Counted from the first letter of the stretch, positions 44,509 to 57,279 are shown. The stretch: DNA of 64,000 bases from Diplocarpon mali (GCA_024741835.1 JAENRP010000181.1:1-64000), one strand, 5' to 3'. Notes: generated by a model not told the origin, from the sequence alone. Numbers and translations are program-made.

Positions 44509-45425
44509 ATGAGAGGCGACAGTCGAGGGGCGTAGTGGCAATCTTAAATTGCGATACGATGCGATACGGCGGACTATGATGCGAGGTTCACAAGAAGCCC
44601 AAGGGCTGGACGTCGAGATAGGTTAAGGGTGGTTTGTGTGAGGTGAGGTGAGGCGAGGCGAGGTGAGGTGGAGGTGAGGCGAGGAGAGGCGAGGAGAGGC
44701 GAGGCGAGGAGAGGAGAGGAGAGGAGAGGTGAGTGAGGTGAGTAAAGTGAAGTGAAGTGAAGTGAAGTGAGGTAAAGTGAGCGCCGACCCGAATCCTTCC
44801 TCCATTCCAGTCGAAGAGAAACAGGAGGAACAGCAGGCCGTCGTACGGTAGCGGTGACGGCTGATGGAACACTGGGCCGGCTCTTCGGCTTCAGGTTGAT
44901 GCATCGGAATTCTCCACTGACGATTTACTTGTACCCCACTGCTAAGCACCCAGTCTCAGGAATGCTACAGGCCGCGTGATTTTGAGCACTAGCAGTGTCT
45001 CTTGTGTACAATTCTGCTCGCACCCCGATAATCTTCCAAACTGGCAGCTCGACGGCATAGCTGAATAGCCTCGATATTGCCATAGTTCATCACCAGCGGT
45101 AGGAGCAGCCACCCCCTTTTTCTCGATTCCCATCCTGTGGGCAGAGTCGATAGATTGCGCCTATCCACCCCCAGACGATCTGACCCGACCCCGTGTTTAC
45201 AATCTATTCCCTGTACAACTCCGTTTGCCGGTCTTGACTAAACAAGCAAGCTGTGCTGGTTCATCAGATATTCTCCCGCGCACGTCTGCCCCCCACGCTG
45301 CCAGAGCCTCATTGCGTGCTGTTTCCGCCGGCGACAACCGTGTGTCCTGCGAAAGAGAAGGGCCTGGGTTACTCTGCCAATCAACCGGACCGGGAAGGAA
45401 GCAGCAGTTGGACATCACCGGCGCG
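44509..45425. promoter_or_regulatory. Divergent upstream region of CDC24 and the F-box/WD40 gene
   Basis: About 900 bp between two start codons in opposite directions, containing a 140-bp purine-rich repeat on the CDC24 side. A plus-strand frame open from 45225 into the F-box/WD40 start could lengthen that protein, but no conserved sequence supports it. Confidence 0.5.
44639..44780. repeat. GAGGY/GAGGCGAGGA purine-rich pentamer repeat
   Basis: About 140 bp of GAGGT, GAGGC, GAGGA and GAAGT pentamers in tandem. The plus strand is purine-rich with regularly spaced T or C. It lies 130-270 bp upstream of the CDC24 start codon. Confidence 0.9.
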
Positions 45426-48318
45426 ATGACACCCTACGGAGGCTCCCCTCAGGATGAAGGCTACAGCGAAGACCCTCTTACCGTAGCCAAAGCGGGATCA
45501 CTACCACCGTGGGTTGCAAACATGCCACCGCCAGAGAGGATGGGTACGTTTGGAGTCGGGGCTTCCTCGAAAAGAAAGGATGCCTAGGCACGAGGCTGAC
45601 CCGTCTACAGAATACGTTATGAATATCATATCAGGTCTGCCAACCTGGGAAGTCGCCGAGATCGTCACTCGACTGCGACATCGTCTTCATATCAACTTCC
45701 TGAACTATATGCCTCCAGAGGTCTGCCTCAAGGTTCTCGGTTTCCTGGACCCCGCCTCTCTGATCAATACGGCCCGCGCCTCGCGAGAATGGATGGTTCT
45801 GGCTTTGGACAGGAGATTATGGCAAGAGCTATATGTACTGGAGGGCTTCAAGGTCATACAGTCCGAGGTAGACCGGTTCGAGGCCTCTCTGAATGTGGAA
45901 TCGCCGAGTGCCGAGCGCGCAAGAACCGCTGCACAGCATGATGAGGGGCACGCAAGCAAGAGACGGGCTACTCCGCAGCGTACAATTCAGCAGGTAGACA
46001 TGGACTACGAGATGCAGGACGTTGATATGGGGGCTGGCAAGCAGGAATCTATCTTCGGGGAGCAACACACAAAGATGTATGTCTCGGCCAGATCGGACTC
46101 TGATATCCCAATGGCTTCGTCTTCGAAAAGCCAGCAGTTGCCGAGTAGAGTGGGAAAGAGCCTGCCGACTAGAGTACTAGTCCCACCCAGGTCGATGGAG
46201 TCGCCTCTTTCCGGTATTTCCTCGCTGGTTGCAGTCGACAAATCCGACAATCGCAAGAAGTTGAACTGGCAGTATCTCTATTCACAACGGCGAAGGTTGG
46301 AGGCGAACTGGGAGAGTGGAAAATACACCAACTTTCAACTACCGCATCCGGACCACCCACAGGAAGCCCATGACGAATGCATTTACACGATCCAGCACTC
46401 GGGCAGGTATCTGGTCAGCGGGAGTAGGGACAAGTCTATACGGATATGGGATTTGGATACCCGGAGACTCGTGAGGGCACCATTGCGTGCACATACTGGC
46501 TCGGTGTTATGTCTCCAGTTTGATGCAGATCCAGAAGAGGATTTGATTGTGTCTGGGAGTAGCGACGCTTCCATCGTCCTCTGGAAGTTTTCCACCGGAC
46601 AACTTGTTCAACGAGTCCGCAATGCACACCGAGAATCTGTGCTAAACGTGAGGTTCGATAAACGTGTTTTGGTTACCTGTTCGAAAGATAAAACTATCAA
46701 GGTCTTCAACCGACAGCCGCTCAATGCAGGAGACCCAGGATATCCAATCGTCGATGGTGTTCACCCAGTTCCCACGTACCTCAACAACTATGGATTCAAC
46801 CCCGCACCAACAGCCGGCCTGCCCGTGAAACCGTCCTTTTCGATCATTGCATCATTAGAAGGCCACGGCGCTGCTGTTAACGCTGTCCAGATCCATGGCA
46901 ACGAAGTCGTTTCTGCTTCGGGGGACCGCACGGTAAAGGTTTGGAATTGGACAGACTCAACATGCTCGAGGACTTTGGTTGGGCATCAAAAGGGTATTGC
47001 GTGTGTCCAATACGATGGACGACGAATCGTCAGTGGCAGCAGCGACAACGAGGTCAAGATCTTTGACAGTGAGTCAGGCTTGGAGGTTGCGAGTCTCAGG
47101 GCTCATTCGAATCTCGTACGGACGGTTCAAGCAGGATTTGGAGACTCGCCGTATAGCGCCGAAGAGGACCGGGAGACTGCCAAGCGCATCGACAACGAGT
47201 ATTTTGCAGCAGTGGACGCCGGGGAAGTCCCGCAAGCTGTCCAGTTGCAGAGAGGTCGGCCGAGAAACGCCGGATCCCGAAAGCCGGAAGACATAACCGC
47301 GTATGGCGCAAAAGTACCACCGGGAGGCGGCGGCGGCAGATTTGGCCGTATCGTCTCTGGTTCCTACGACGAAACCATCATCATATGGCGGCGAGACAAA
47401 GAGGGCATCTGGAAAGCACAGCACACACTGCGACAAGAACAAGGTGCGTTCGCAGCCTCCAGGGCCGTCGTTCCTGAAAGGAGCACAACAGGCGAGAATG
47501 TGGCCAGCCAGCCTTTTCAGACTCCCGCACCACCAGTTCCAGTCTCGGTGCCATCCATAGATGTCGATGCTCCCACTGTACCTTTCGCACCTATGTCTGA
47601 TCAGTTCTATCACCACTTAATCGCCATCACCGTACCCAGGGGCCCGGTAGCACTACAGAATGCCCTCAATCAGCACACACGGATGGCGAAATACCAACCG
47701 TCCATATTGGCGGCTATCGCAGAACTGCCTGCTACGGCAGAGCACATCCCGAGAATGATTTCGATTGTAGAGACTGCGTTTCAGGCTTGGCAAGAGCATC
47801 AAGGGCCACTACGGGCTGCGCAAGTTGGTGCATCGTCAAGCGCAGGCCTTTCGTCTCAGGCTGGTCCCTCGTCGCAACCCGGCCCGTCGTCGAACGCAGG
47901 TTCTTCATCGCAAGCAGGCCTCTCGCAACAAGCACCTCCGCTCCTCCAGTCCTCCCAACCCATGTCAATGCCCTCCTCTGCGTGGACAACCGGACACTAT
48001 CTCACGCCCCCGCAACCACAGCACACCACCTCCACGGTAATTCCCACACCCCAACCACAACAGCAGCCACCACCTACTCAGGCCATGCCCACACTGCATC
48101 ATCCACCGGCACAGCTCCAACTTCAAGCAGCTCCCCATCACCACCATCATCACCACGCGCACCACTTCCAACAGAGCATGGCGCGCGTTTTCAAGCTGCA
48201 GTTTGATGCGCGCCGTATCATCTGCTGTAGTCAGACGAGCACGATTGTCGGGTGGGACTTTGCGGCTAATGATGAGAAGATTGTGGAGGCGAGTCGATTT
48301 TTTGCTGCGATTGAGTAG
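45426..48318 (+). CDS. F-box/WD40 SCF substrate adaptor (FWD-1-like), 941 aa
   Basis: Likely substrate-recognition subunit of an SCF ubiquitin ligase, binding Skp1 through its F-box. Exons are 45426-45543 and 45611-48318 (2826 nt), joined by a 67-bp intron with a GCTGAC branch point. The F-box spans about residues 70-115 (LNYMPPEVCLKVLGFLDPAS; RASREWMVLALDRRLW). WD40 repeats run from about 285 to 640 ([65 protein letters not shown]). After an insert of about 250 residues rich in Pro, Ser, Gln and His, with a run of eight His, a final blade (VFKLQFDARRIICCSQTSTI then VGWDFA) closes the propeller at the extreme C-terminus. It resembles Neurospora FWD-1 more than sulfur regulator SconB. The orthology is from memory of the architecture. 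Confidence 0.85.
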
Positions 48319-49830
48319 AGCCAGGGGATCGAAGAGGGAGGTGGTTGGGTGAGGCACAGGCTGAGGGTGAGATGTATATAAGCCGAGCTCAGGGGGACGA
48401 AGAAAGGTATATAGAGACGTACAAATGAGCGAACGAACAAAGGGAAGGACGGACGTTAGTGGCTGACTAGTGCCTGTGCAGGTACAGGGAGGGCGTCGTT
48501 GCATCGCATCGCATTGTGGTTTCTAGGTGCTGGCGCATAGCGTTATGCTTTTTGTCTCTTGATGCTGGGGCGCTGGTGTCCTAATAAATTCTAATGGAAT
48601 AGTTTTCGCATCCGCTCTCAACTCTCGAGATTTGGTATTCATTGAGATGTTGTTGGTAGACTCTGTTAATCTTGTTGATTGTGATGGCCATGACCAGAGA
48701 GTCTTGGGAGACCTAGGTCGTAGTGTATTACCCACCTTATGAAGAAGAAACAAGATGAGTAGCAGGGGGCTTCACACTAAGATAATTCTTTCCCGTAACC
48801 CTCCTTCTCACATCAAAAAAAGAAAAGAAAAGAAAAGAAAATAAGAAAAGAAATTATGGAAAGAAAAGAAAATAAAAGAAAAGAAAAGAAAAGAAAAGAA
48901 AAGAAAAGAAAAGAAAAGAAAAGGACAAGAAAAAGGAAGAATTCAATGGTCTCGAGCCTACGGGCAGATGCGTCATATGGTTAGAGTTGGTACATAAACA
49001 TGTCATATTATATCAGGTGATTTTTTCTCGATGCATTTTGTCACTTTTACTAGCTAGTTAGTTTATTCCTGGTGTGAAGGCTGAAGCTAAATGCGATACT
49101 TCCAACGCTGGAGTGTGGACACACAGATGGATAAAATCACTGGCGTCGGCTTCAGGGGAGGGGGAAGCAGAACAGTTCCTGCGAGTTTCTATCACTGCCT
49201 TCGAGGAGAACTCGATGATAAATCCACGCACCGACATGGCTAGTAAGGAAATGGCGTATAGGAGATATTGTGTGGTTCGCAAAGGAGATAGGTTTTGTAT
49301 GCTGTTGTGACGTGATGTGAGGCTTGATAATGGTTGAAAGTCTAAGTGTCTTGGTGGCTGGGCTGAGTTTTATCTATATTTCCCGTTGTCCTGACTGAAT
49401 CAGTTTGATAATGAGGTTGAGAAGATGGCTAGCCTCGGGGCTATGCGCCTTTTCACGGTGCTGATTACGGTGAATTACAGTGAATTACAGATATAGGTGT
49501 AGTTGTGGATGTAGATCATGAGGAGAACTTGACCTGTGTGGTTGAGAAAGAAGAAAAAGGCACAATGACGGATTTAGTCAGCTGGTCAGAGCCTCTACGG
49601 TATGTGCCGCTCCGCTGGTTTACACGCAGAAGTCCATTCCTAAGCCTTTCTGTTATGTATCCGGCTTGTATTGTCTTCTGCACTTACCATCAACCACGCT
49701 TTTGTTTTCTGCCCAAAAACTGTGTCGAGCCATGCACTTACGCAACCTCCAGTACGAGTTTGTGTCGAGGCTTCATTTTGACTTTACACTGTACTGTACT
49801 GTAGTGAATCGTTGATCCGATTGCGATAGA
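48319..49830. other. Intergenic
   Basis: About 1.5 kb with the 3' UTR of the F-box/WD40 gene, an AAAAG microsatellite and the promoter of the Uds1-domain gene. No further gene is seen. Confidence 0.55.
48815..48922. repeat. (AAAAG)n microsatellite
   Basis: About 108 bp of AAAAG/GAAAA pentamers with a few interruptions (ATAAG, ATTATGG). The plus strand is nearly pure purine. Confidence 0.93.
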
Positions 49831-52800
49831 ATGAACGGAGCCCCACTAGCACCAATAGGCCAGGTGCATGCGCCACGGCCAAGCCAGGATATGCAAAATA
49901 TCATTGGCGGTCAAGGACCACATGATGGCGAGAACCACAACCACCACAGGAACGAGCATGATGATGAGAATGCTAACCCTCGAACTACTTACAACGCGAC
50001 CGCGAGCGTGAATAGGCGGAGCGCAAGGGGAGGGCCAGAATCCCGTGGGCGCACCGCTCTCAAGGGCTCCAGGAACGGCACCATGAACGGCTACGAGGAG
50101 AGGCCTCGCTACAATCCGGTGAGTAGGGCGTGCTAGGGAGAGAGAAGAGAGACGAGAGACGAGAGACGAGAGACGAGAGAGGAGGGGCTTGCCGTTGACG
50201 AGAATAGATCAATCCGACGAGGCCACAGAGCGCCACGCTCGTGAACGTCAACGATCCGATCCAGGTCCACCTACTTGTCGAGACTGCGCTGGGCGATAGC
50301 AGGGAATTCGAGATCCTATCACCGGAGGAAGTTGACGCTCTGAAGAAGCAATGTCAGACCCTCACCCAACGAATCGAGCAGACGCGTCAGAACCTCGCGA
50401 TCCAATCCAAGTACCGCGATGCGGCCATCTCGATGGCGAAGCTGTACTCGCCCTCCGAGCGGGACAAGAAGAGGAGCGTGGGCGGGCAGAGGGATCGCAG
50501 GGGCATGTTTGCTCACAACCGCAACAGCAGTGATTCGGTCCGAGAGGCAGACCAGGAACGCATAGCCAGCGAGAAAAAGTGCGAGGATCTGGCGGCGGAG
50601 CTGTTGGCTTTAGAGAAAAGGGTTACAGAAGCGCAGACCAAGTTGCTGAAGCACACGGCCGGTATTCTACAGATGACGCACAAGGGCCCGAATAAGACGC
50701 CCATGGGACAAGCGGGGACTCAGCAGCAGGGCATTCCAGGGAGTCCCGAGAGCATGTATACTTCCTCGAATGCGAGGGACAGCTTCGAACCTTTCGGGGA
50801 TGAACTATTCTTTGACGAGAGGAGCCTTTATAGGCCCGCGGATCGTCTGGATGTTCTGGATAATGTGGGGCAGGAGAGCTTTCTCCCTCAGTCTCAAGGT
50901 CCATCGCAAGAGCAGATGCAGATCATTGCAAACACGGAGCAGAAGCTGGAGGACTTGAATAGCCGGTTGCGGGAGGTCATCATCAGGGTCAATCCGGGCC
51001 GAGAAGCGACATATAGCACACCTACTCGGGATGAAAAGTATACAGATGCTGGTGCAACGTTGCAGAGTCATCTGGATTATTTAGAGAAGAGCATTATGAC
51101 GATCGACCAAGAGAATGGTGCACAGACATCACGAGCACAGCAACAATCAGAAGCAGCAGCGGAAAAGACTCTCAAAGAGCTGAACGGCCGAGTAAGAAAC
51201 CTGCTCCTCGCGTATGACCCAAACAGGCCAGAACCGCCCCAGCTCACTGGCAACGGCCCGAACGAGCAACTGCGTTACTTCCGGGAGGGTCTTGGTGCTG
51301 TAGAAGCTGAGCTGTCCAGATCTTCGAGTGCTGCGACGAAGAATATGGCCACCCAGGGGACTTTGGAGCAGATGGAGGCGGTTATGAAGGGGCTTTGGGA
51401 CACCATCCAGTCCGGTGAAAGAGACCAACGACAGCGCAAAGCAGATCGGAGGAAAGCCCGAAGTCTTCAAAACTTACCCGAGGATGACGACGACTCACCT
51501 GACGAAGATGGTGATCAAAATGAGAAATTCTCTCTGCAAGCATTCTCTACGAAGTTTCAGCAGCTTCACTCCCAATCCTCTCGGCTAAAGGACCAAAAGA
51601 AGGTTCTGCAGCGTCAGATCAAGCAGCAACGAGAGCTCAACAGCAAATCTGATGCGTCGAAGGATGCCCAGATGGTACAGAAGGTTGAAGAGCTGCAAAG
51701 GACACAAAACCTCTTGACTCGAACCGAAGCGGATGCTGACAGCGTTCGACAGCAGTTGAGCGATATGATGGAGAAGCTGGATGAGGCTAATCAGCGGGAA
51801 CTCATGCGGGATCAAGCTCGTTCTAATAGTGAATCAGCGGCTGTCAGGCAAGCTCAAGAAGAGCTCAAAGGCCGCAACCAGAAACTCCAACGAGTGGAAG
51901 AAGATCTCAGTCTCAGTACTAAAAAGATCCGTCAAGTGGAAGAGGAGCTGGATCGTCGTAACCAGAAAATCGCTACTCTTGAGAAAGACTTGCAGGACAT
52001 GAAGAATGATCAGTCCATCCGCAACGCAGAACTTCAAGGCAAGATGACAGACTCGGAATCCAGGATCGCCTCGCTCACGCAAGAGCTAGCAGCCGTCGGA
52101 GCTGCTCAATCCACATTCGAGAAGCAACTCCAAGAGAAACAGAAAGCGATCAACGACAAAGAAAAAGAAATGGAAGACATGAACATGGAAATCGCCACCC
52201 TCCGGACCGAAGTGACTATCGCCCGTGCCGAGCTCGACGGCGCCTACGGCTCTCGCGCCCAGCGCGCTGCGGAAGTAGCCGTCAACCCGGCCATCCAGAA
52301 AGAAATCGATACGCTCTTACAAACCAACCTTGCCCTCACTGCTGAAGTGGCCGCGCTACGCGAGAAAGGTACTGGGGACCCGGCGACTGAGGCCACGCTT
52401 AAGAAAGAGCTCGCAGAGACCATCGAGGAGTTTGAGGTCATGATCAAGGCGAGCATCGAGTGGGAGAAAGAGCGCGAGAGCCTGGAGGGCATGGTAGACA
52501 AGCTGCGTGACGAGAGGGAGGCCTTGGATGAACAGTTGAGTGACGAGAAGGTGCGGTGGATGGGCATGAAGAGTCCCGGGCTTGAGGGGGGCATGGCGCC
52601 GGCGAATACGAGTACCACGGTATTGAGGGACGAGTTCAAGAAGATGATGAGAGATACCAGGGCGGAGCATGTGAGGGTTCTGAGGGTATGTTTACTCCTA
52701 TTCGTTCCGTTCCTCCACTCCCCTGTTGCGTCACTTGGATGACAGGCTAACGCACATCCCAGGCCGAACAAGCAGAACGGCGCCGCCTCGAAGACGAGCT

Positions 52801-52864
52801 GCGTGCTTTGAAGAAAGCCCAAGGGCTTGGGAAGCCGAGTCTTAGTCAGAGTATAAGCGCGTGA
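49831..52864 (+). CDS. Uds1-domain long coiled-coil protein, 955 aa
   Basis: Fungal protein with the Up-regulated-during-septation (Uds1) domain, probably acting at septa or cell ends; the molecular role is unknown. Exons are 49831-50118, 50208-52685 and 52763-52864 (2868 nt). Residues 1-96 are a disordered, Asn/His/Arg-rich head. The Uds1 region starts near residue 113 (VHLLVETALGDSREFEILS, then DALKKQCQTLTQRIEQTRQN and LYSPSERDKK). From about 400 to the end it is nearly continuous heptad coiled coil (QQLHSQSSRLKDQKKVLQRQ; DLQDMKNDQSIRNAELQGKM). The last exon adds AEQAERRRLEDELRALKKAQ and the terminus. The protein start is the first ATG and fits the family's short disordered head. Confidence 0.88.
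50150..50181. repeat. GACGAGA repeat inside an intron
   Basis: Tandem GACGAGA units inside the 89-bp first intron of the Uds1-domain gene, between the GTGAGT donor and the branch point. The same unit occurs at 21234-21260. Confidence 0.85.
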
Positions 52865-54662
52865 GAAATCCCCGATAAGTTCTGAGTCGAGCAGGACCGA
52901 TCAGGAAAAAACGGGGTAGGATAGTGAAGGGAGACTGTGTAAGCGAAGGCGGAACAGAGATAGGAAAAGTTGGATACTTTGGATCACGAGACACATGATT
53001 TCTGGCTAGCATTTTTCGGTCAGTGGTTTCTAGGGCATGATAGCGTCTTGTTCCCAAAAATTTTATCTTCATTTTCGTCTTTTTCCGCAATGCCCATGGT
53101 GGGTGCGGGGGTTATTTACAAATCTGTATATCTCGATCTGAGCATTGGGACTACGTTCTGGGTTCAGGATGAGGAAGAGGAGAAAGTGTTGTGTGTGCTA
53201 TTAGCAGGCATATTGCATGAGTTGGAGTTTGGATGTTAGTTTTTGATATATATATATGTGTTTGTTGGTGCTAGGGCTCTGGGGGAGCTGGGATCTGGAA
53301 CGGACTTTAAATGATGCAATGAAACACGATAGTTGGATGTTAGATGGTTTGATATGGCGGCTACGCGGCGGTGGGAGACTTGTACGAAACAATATGGAAT
53401 ACTTGAACTCAAATGTGAAATGGCTAGGTCAGTCGTTGTGGCATACGTACTGTTGCCTTGAAATGCTTATTCTCCTGGACACGATGGGTCAGGTGATTAG
53501 GATGTGTGTTTTCATACGCTACATTTCGCGCCGCATATTGCTTGCTACCTTACAGTTAGTGCGGACGGGACGGGACGAGGGGACGGGGCGCGTTGGTCTT
53601 GGACAATGGATGTCGGCTGGACGAGTGAGCGCCGGCTAAGCCAATACCCTCACTTTGACCCTCTGTGGTAAGCTCGCTAACCTAGGTCGACAAAAAGCGC
53701 CAAAACCAGCCAACAGAGAACCAGAGAACCAGAAGATAGCTGGCTTTTGCTGAAGATCCGCTCCGCATTTACCATTCCGATTCAAATGCACGGCATATCA
53801 GTCATCAATCGAGGGTCGTCCGTCCTGATGCAGGAGTTGCAGTACGCAAGCGCCAAGACAGACTATGCGTACTGTGCACATCAAGCGAGGGCATTGTTTT
53901 GTTTCTGGCGGAGCGGTGCGTTTTGATTATCGTCTCCGCTATCGTCTGCTTCTCTTGCCTTTCCATCGGGAATCTCTGAACTCTCCATCCGACACCCACT
54001 CCCAAAACGCACACCCAGAGAGAGAAAAAGATAACTCCACAGCAACAAGCCATAAGGAAATCCTCGAGAGGACGAGGGAGAATCTCCCGAACAGCCATCC
54101 AGTATGATATCGCGGTAGGGGAGCCAACACCACTACGCGAGAGCGTGTACACCTCTCCAATAACTCAGATCCTTCCGAACCACGCCCTAGCACCAGCTAT
54201 TCCCACAGAAGGAAAAGGAAGGGTACGCGTGCGGGACTGGGGCTCCTCGTCTTGGTGGTTCTGGGATGTGATGCGATACGACATGATATCGAAGGGGTGC
54301 TTTTGATAGCGTGTGTGGTTTTGGCGCGGCTTGTGCCAGAGATGTGGTTGCACATCGATTTTTTTGGGTTGCACCGCAATGGTGCAGAAGAAAAAGAGCC
54401 ATTGGTGAGTGAAGGTGACGAGGAGTAGAGTGGAGGTTACTGGTTGTTCTGTCTAGGGGCTTGGGATGGAGGCCACGTATGAAGTCGTGTAGAAATGTAT
54501 GGAAGGGTCGTTTTTATAATGTCAGAGACTAATCGAAAGGCCCAAGCCGAGATGAAAGACGCAAAAGAAATTAGAAAATGTTGAAAAGAAAAAAAGAAAA
54601 AAAGAAAAAAAAAATCGTTACATGAATCATCTTATTATATTCTACAGCAAACACTTCCTAGA
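52865..54662. other. Intergenic between convergent Uds1 and catalase genes
   Basis: About 1.8 kb. ORFs up to 127 codons have no domain. A G/A-rich tract (GAAAAAAA units) near 54575-54614 lies just beyond the catalase stop codon. Confidence 0.5.
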
Positions 54663-56384
54663 TCAGTGCACACCATTCAGGCCATTCGCACCATTTGAAC
54701 GCCCATTCGTCACGCCTTCATGCGCACCCTTTGTCGGCCCCCCATTATTCGCACTCCGATCCAGCTGTATGCCCTTCGTGCCATTCGCAACTCTCTTCTC
54801 CTCATCACTCGCCATCCCGTTGTGCGTGCCGTTGAACCTCAAGTCCTTGATCCCGGGATACCCCTTAACACCCGTTGCCTTCTCGAGGCGACTCGCCAAG
54901 TCCTCAGACACCTCTCTGAAAATGGCAATCTGCCGCTTGATGATCTCCTCCTCAGAGCAGTTCGCAATGTGGCCAGCCACATTTTTGACGAAGCGCTCCT
55001 TGGCTTTGGCGTCAAATACCTTCTCCCACAGGCTACGCGGTGCTTTGAAGTCCTCTGGCCGAATCTCGGACAGGAAGGAGATGGCATCGCCAGCGAAATC
55101 TGTGTGCACTTTATCGAGGTTGACGGATCGCGCGCGGAAAGAGATGGGCTCGATAGAGGAGATGTAGTTGGGCCGGCTGCCCTGGTTCATGAATGCCATC
55201 GCGCCGTCGCGCTGGAAGTTCGCCATGCGGTAATTGGGGCGTGGGGCATTAACCGGCAGCTGCTGGTAATTGACCCCGACGCGGTGCCGGTGCGCGTCTG
55301 CATAAGAGTAGAGACGGGACTGTAGAACGGGGTCGGCAGAGGGCTCGATGCCGGGTACCATATGTGAGGGGTTGAAGGCGACTTGCTCGATTTCTGCAAA
55401 GTAGTTCTTGGCGTTCTCATTAAGCGTAAACTCACCCACCTTGCGGAGAGGGAACTTGGAGTGTGGCCAGACGTGGGTGAGATCGAAAACGTTGATCTTC
55501 TCCGTCTCCCAGAGGTCTTCAGCCTGCTTGGCGGTCATGGTCTGCACCTCCATGGACCATTTGGGAAAGTCGCCATTCTCGATGGCTTCGTAGAGATCCT
55601 TTTGCGAGTAATCAGGGGATTTTTCGGCCGACTCTTCTTGTGTGATGAATTTAGTTCCTTGTTGAGACTTCAGATGGAACTGGCAGTAGACCCACTCGCC
55701 CTGCTTGTTGACAAGCTTGACGGTGTGTCCGAGGTAGCCGTGCATGAATCTGTAGCCGTCGGGGATACCGCGATCTCCGAAGAGTATCATGACTTGGTGA
55801 ATACTCTCGGGGTTCTGGGATAGGTAGTCCCAGAAAACAGTCGAGTCGTCGGCGTGCGTGAGATGCGTCGATGGATGCCTTTTCTGCGTATGGATGAAAT
55901 GAGGAAACTTGGCCGGGTCACGCAAGAAGAACACAGGTGTATTGTTTGCCACCAGATCCCAATTGCCCTCTTCCGTCTTGAACTTTACCGAGAAGCCTCT
56001 AGGGTCGCGAGCACAGTCGTGGGAGCCGGACTCGCCACCGACCGTCGAGAAACGTACTGTGATGGGGCATTCCTTGCCCGGCTTGAACATGTCTGCGAGA
56101 CAGAGGTCCTCAAGGGAATTGGTTGTCTTGAAGATACCATGAGCACCACTGCCCTTGGCATGGACAACTCGCTCTGGAATCCTCTCGCGGTCGAAGTGCG
56201 AGATGAGATCGATCAAGTGGAAGTCTTGCAACAACAGAGGACCATTCTCGCCCACTCTTTGAGCTTCGTATGGGTGTGGCATGGGAGCACCATTGGATGT
56301 TGTGTAGACTGTGTCTTGAGATTTTGCGTCTCTGTCATCGTGGTAGTTGCGAAACTTGTCGCCGGAAGGATATGTTGAGGCCAT
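54663..56384 (-). CDS. Monofunctional heme catalase, 573 aa
   Basis: Decomposes hydrogen peroxide to water and oxygen. One exon. The distal pocket is RVVHAKGSGAHG with catalytic H75 and DLVANNTPVFF with N148. The proximal heme ligand is Y362 in RLYSYADAHRHRVG, with the helper R358. RFSTVGGESGSHDCARDPRG is the family signature. At about 500 residues plus a short tail it is a small-subunit, clade 3-type catalase. The last 50 residues are Asn/Gly-rich (GANGLNGVH), low complexity and not a canonical SKL-type peroxisomal signal. No secretion signal is seen, so it is probably cytosolic. The gene lies downstream of the lipoxygenase gene, same strand, with an 895-bp gap. Confidence 0.96.
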   Translation of the reverse strand: MASTYPSGDKFRNYHDDRDAKSQDTVYTTSNGAPMPHPYEAQRVGENGPLLLQDFHLIDLISHFDRERIPERVVHAKGSGAHGIFKTTNSLEDLCLADMFKPGKECPITVRFSTVGGESGSHDCARDPRGFSVKFKTEEGNWDLVANNTPVFFLRDPAKFPHFIHTQKRHPSTHLTHADDSTVFWDYLSQNPESIHQVMILFGDRGIPDGYRFMHGYLGHTVKLVNKQGEWVYCQFHLKSQQGTKFITQEESAEKSPDYSQKDLYEAIENGDFPKWSMEVQTMTAKQAEDLWETEKINVFDLTHVWPHSKFPLRKVGEFTLNENAKNYFAEIEQVAFNPSHMVPGIEPSADPVLQSRLYSYADAHRHRVGVNYQQLPVNAPRPNYRMANFQRDGAMAFMNQGSRPNYISSIEPISFRARSVNLDKVHTDFAGDAISFLSEIRPEDFKAPRSLWEKVFDAKAKERFVKNVAGHIANCSEEEIIKRQIAIFREVSEDLASRLEKATGVKGYPGIKDLRFNGTHNGMASDEEKRVANGTKGIQLDRSANNGGPTKGAHEGVTNGRSNGANGLNGVH

Positions 56385-57279
56385 TTCAAATTATTATGAG
56401 TAGTATGCAAAAGAAAAGCTTGCAAGAAGAACAAGAGACTGGGCCCTTGAAATTGATATATGATGGCGTTCGCCACGCATTCCAAATTCGGCCATGACTT
56501 CATAATATGATGAAGTATGCCGCATCTCTGATTCGTCAATCTCCTGTAGAGCGAAACCTGGCTTTGAGCGAATGCGCCTCTTTGTGATGCGGGTATCTTA
56601 AGCATCCAATCACTCGTCTTTCAAATTGTATCGGAATCCCTGGACCCTGATCTCCATCTCGATGACAGTCGGAAATGCGATCATGTCGTCATGGTGGACC
56701 GTAGTAGTCGGTGGCAAACAAGGCATTTAGCCGAGTGTTGACATTTTAGCGAGCCTAAAGTAGCTCCTGGTACTTTCGTACATCCGTGTATTCGTGTTCG
56801 GCATTTGCTGATAACTAATAATGTAGACGATGGCAAAGGTATTTAGTGTAAAACGGGCTGTCGCGTCCAAAAATCAACGAAGCGGAATTTACACGTGATC
56901 TGACGGGATCTGCATGCTCAAGGGGCAAAAAAGACATATGTCGGATCTTGCCTGGGTCATAAGAAATCAGAATAAACATGGGGGATAACAAACCCCAGAA
57001 AATACTGTTTCTGCTCATCAAATTTCCGACATGCACGTAAGACACGGCTTCCGCCGGGCTCTTCTCAACCGTCGTCAAGGAGCCTCGATCAGACTGTTTC
57101 AATTCCTGTATTATGTGTGCCTCCCATCCAAAGATCATGATTCCAAAACTTCAAATTGCAACGCAAAAAGCTAATACCAGGACCGATCTCTGCCCGACCA
57201 CAGAGCACGCGACAGGAGTAAGCGGTAGACCTCTTCTCTCACTCGATCACCGCAAACGGCCCTTCTCCAGTCTCTCCCC
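56385..57279. other. Intergenic between catalase and lipoxygenase
   Basis: About 900 bp comprising the catalase promoter and the lipoxygenase 3' end, both minus strand. No further gene is seen. Confidence 0.55.
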
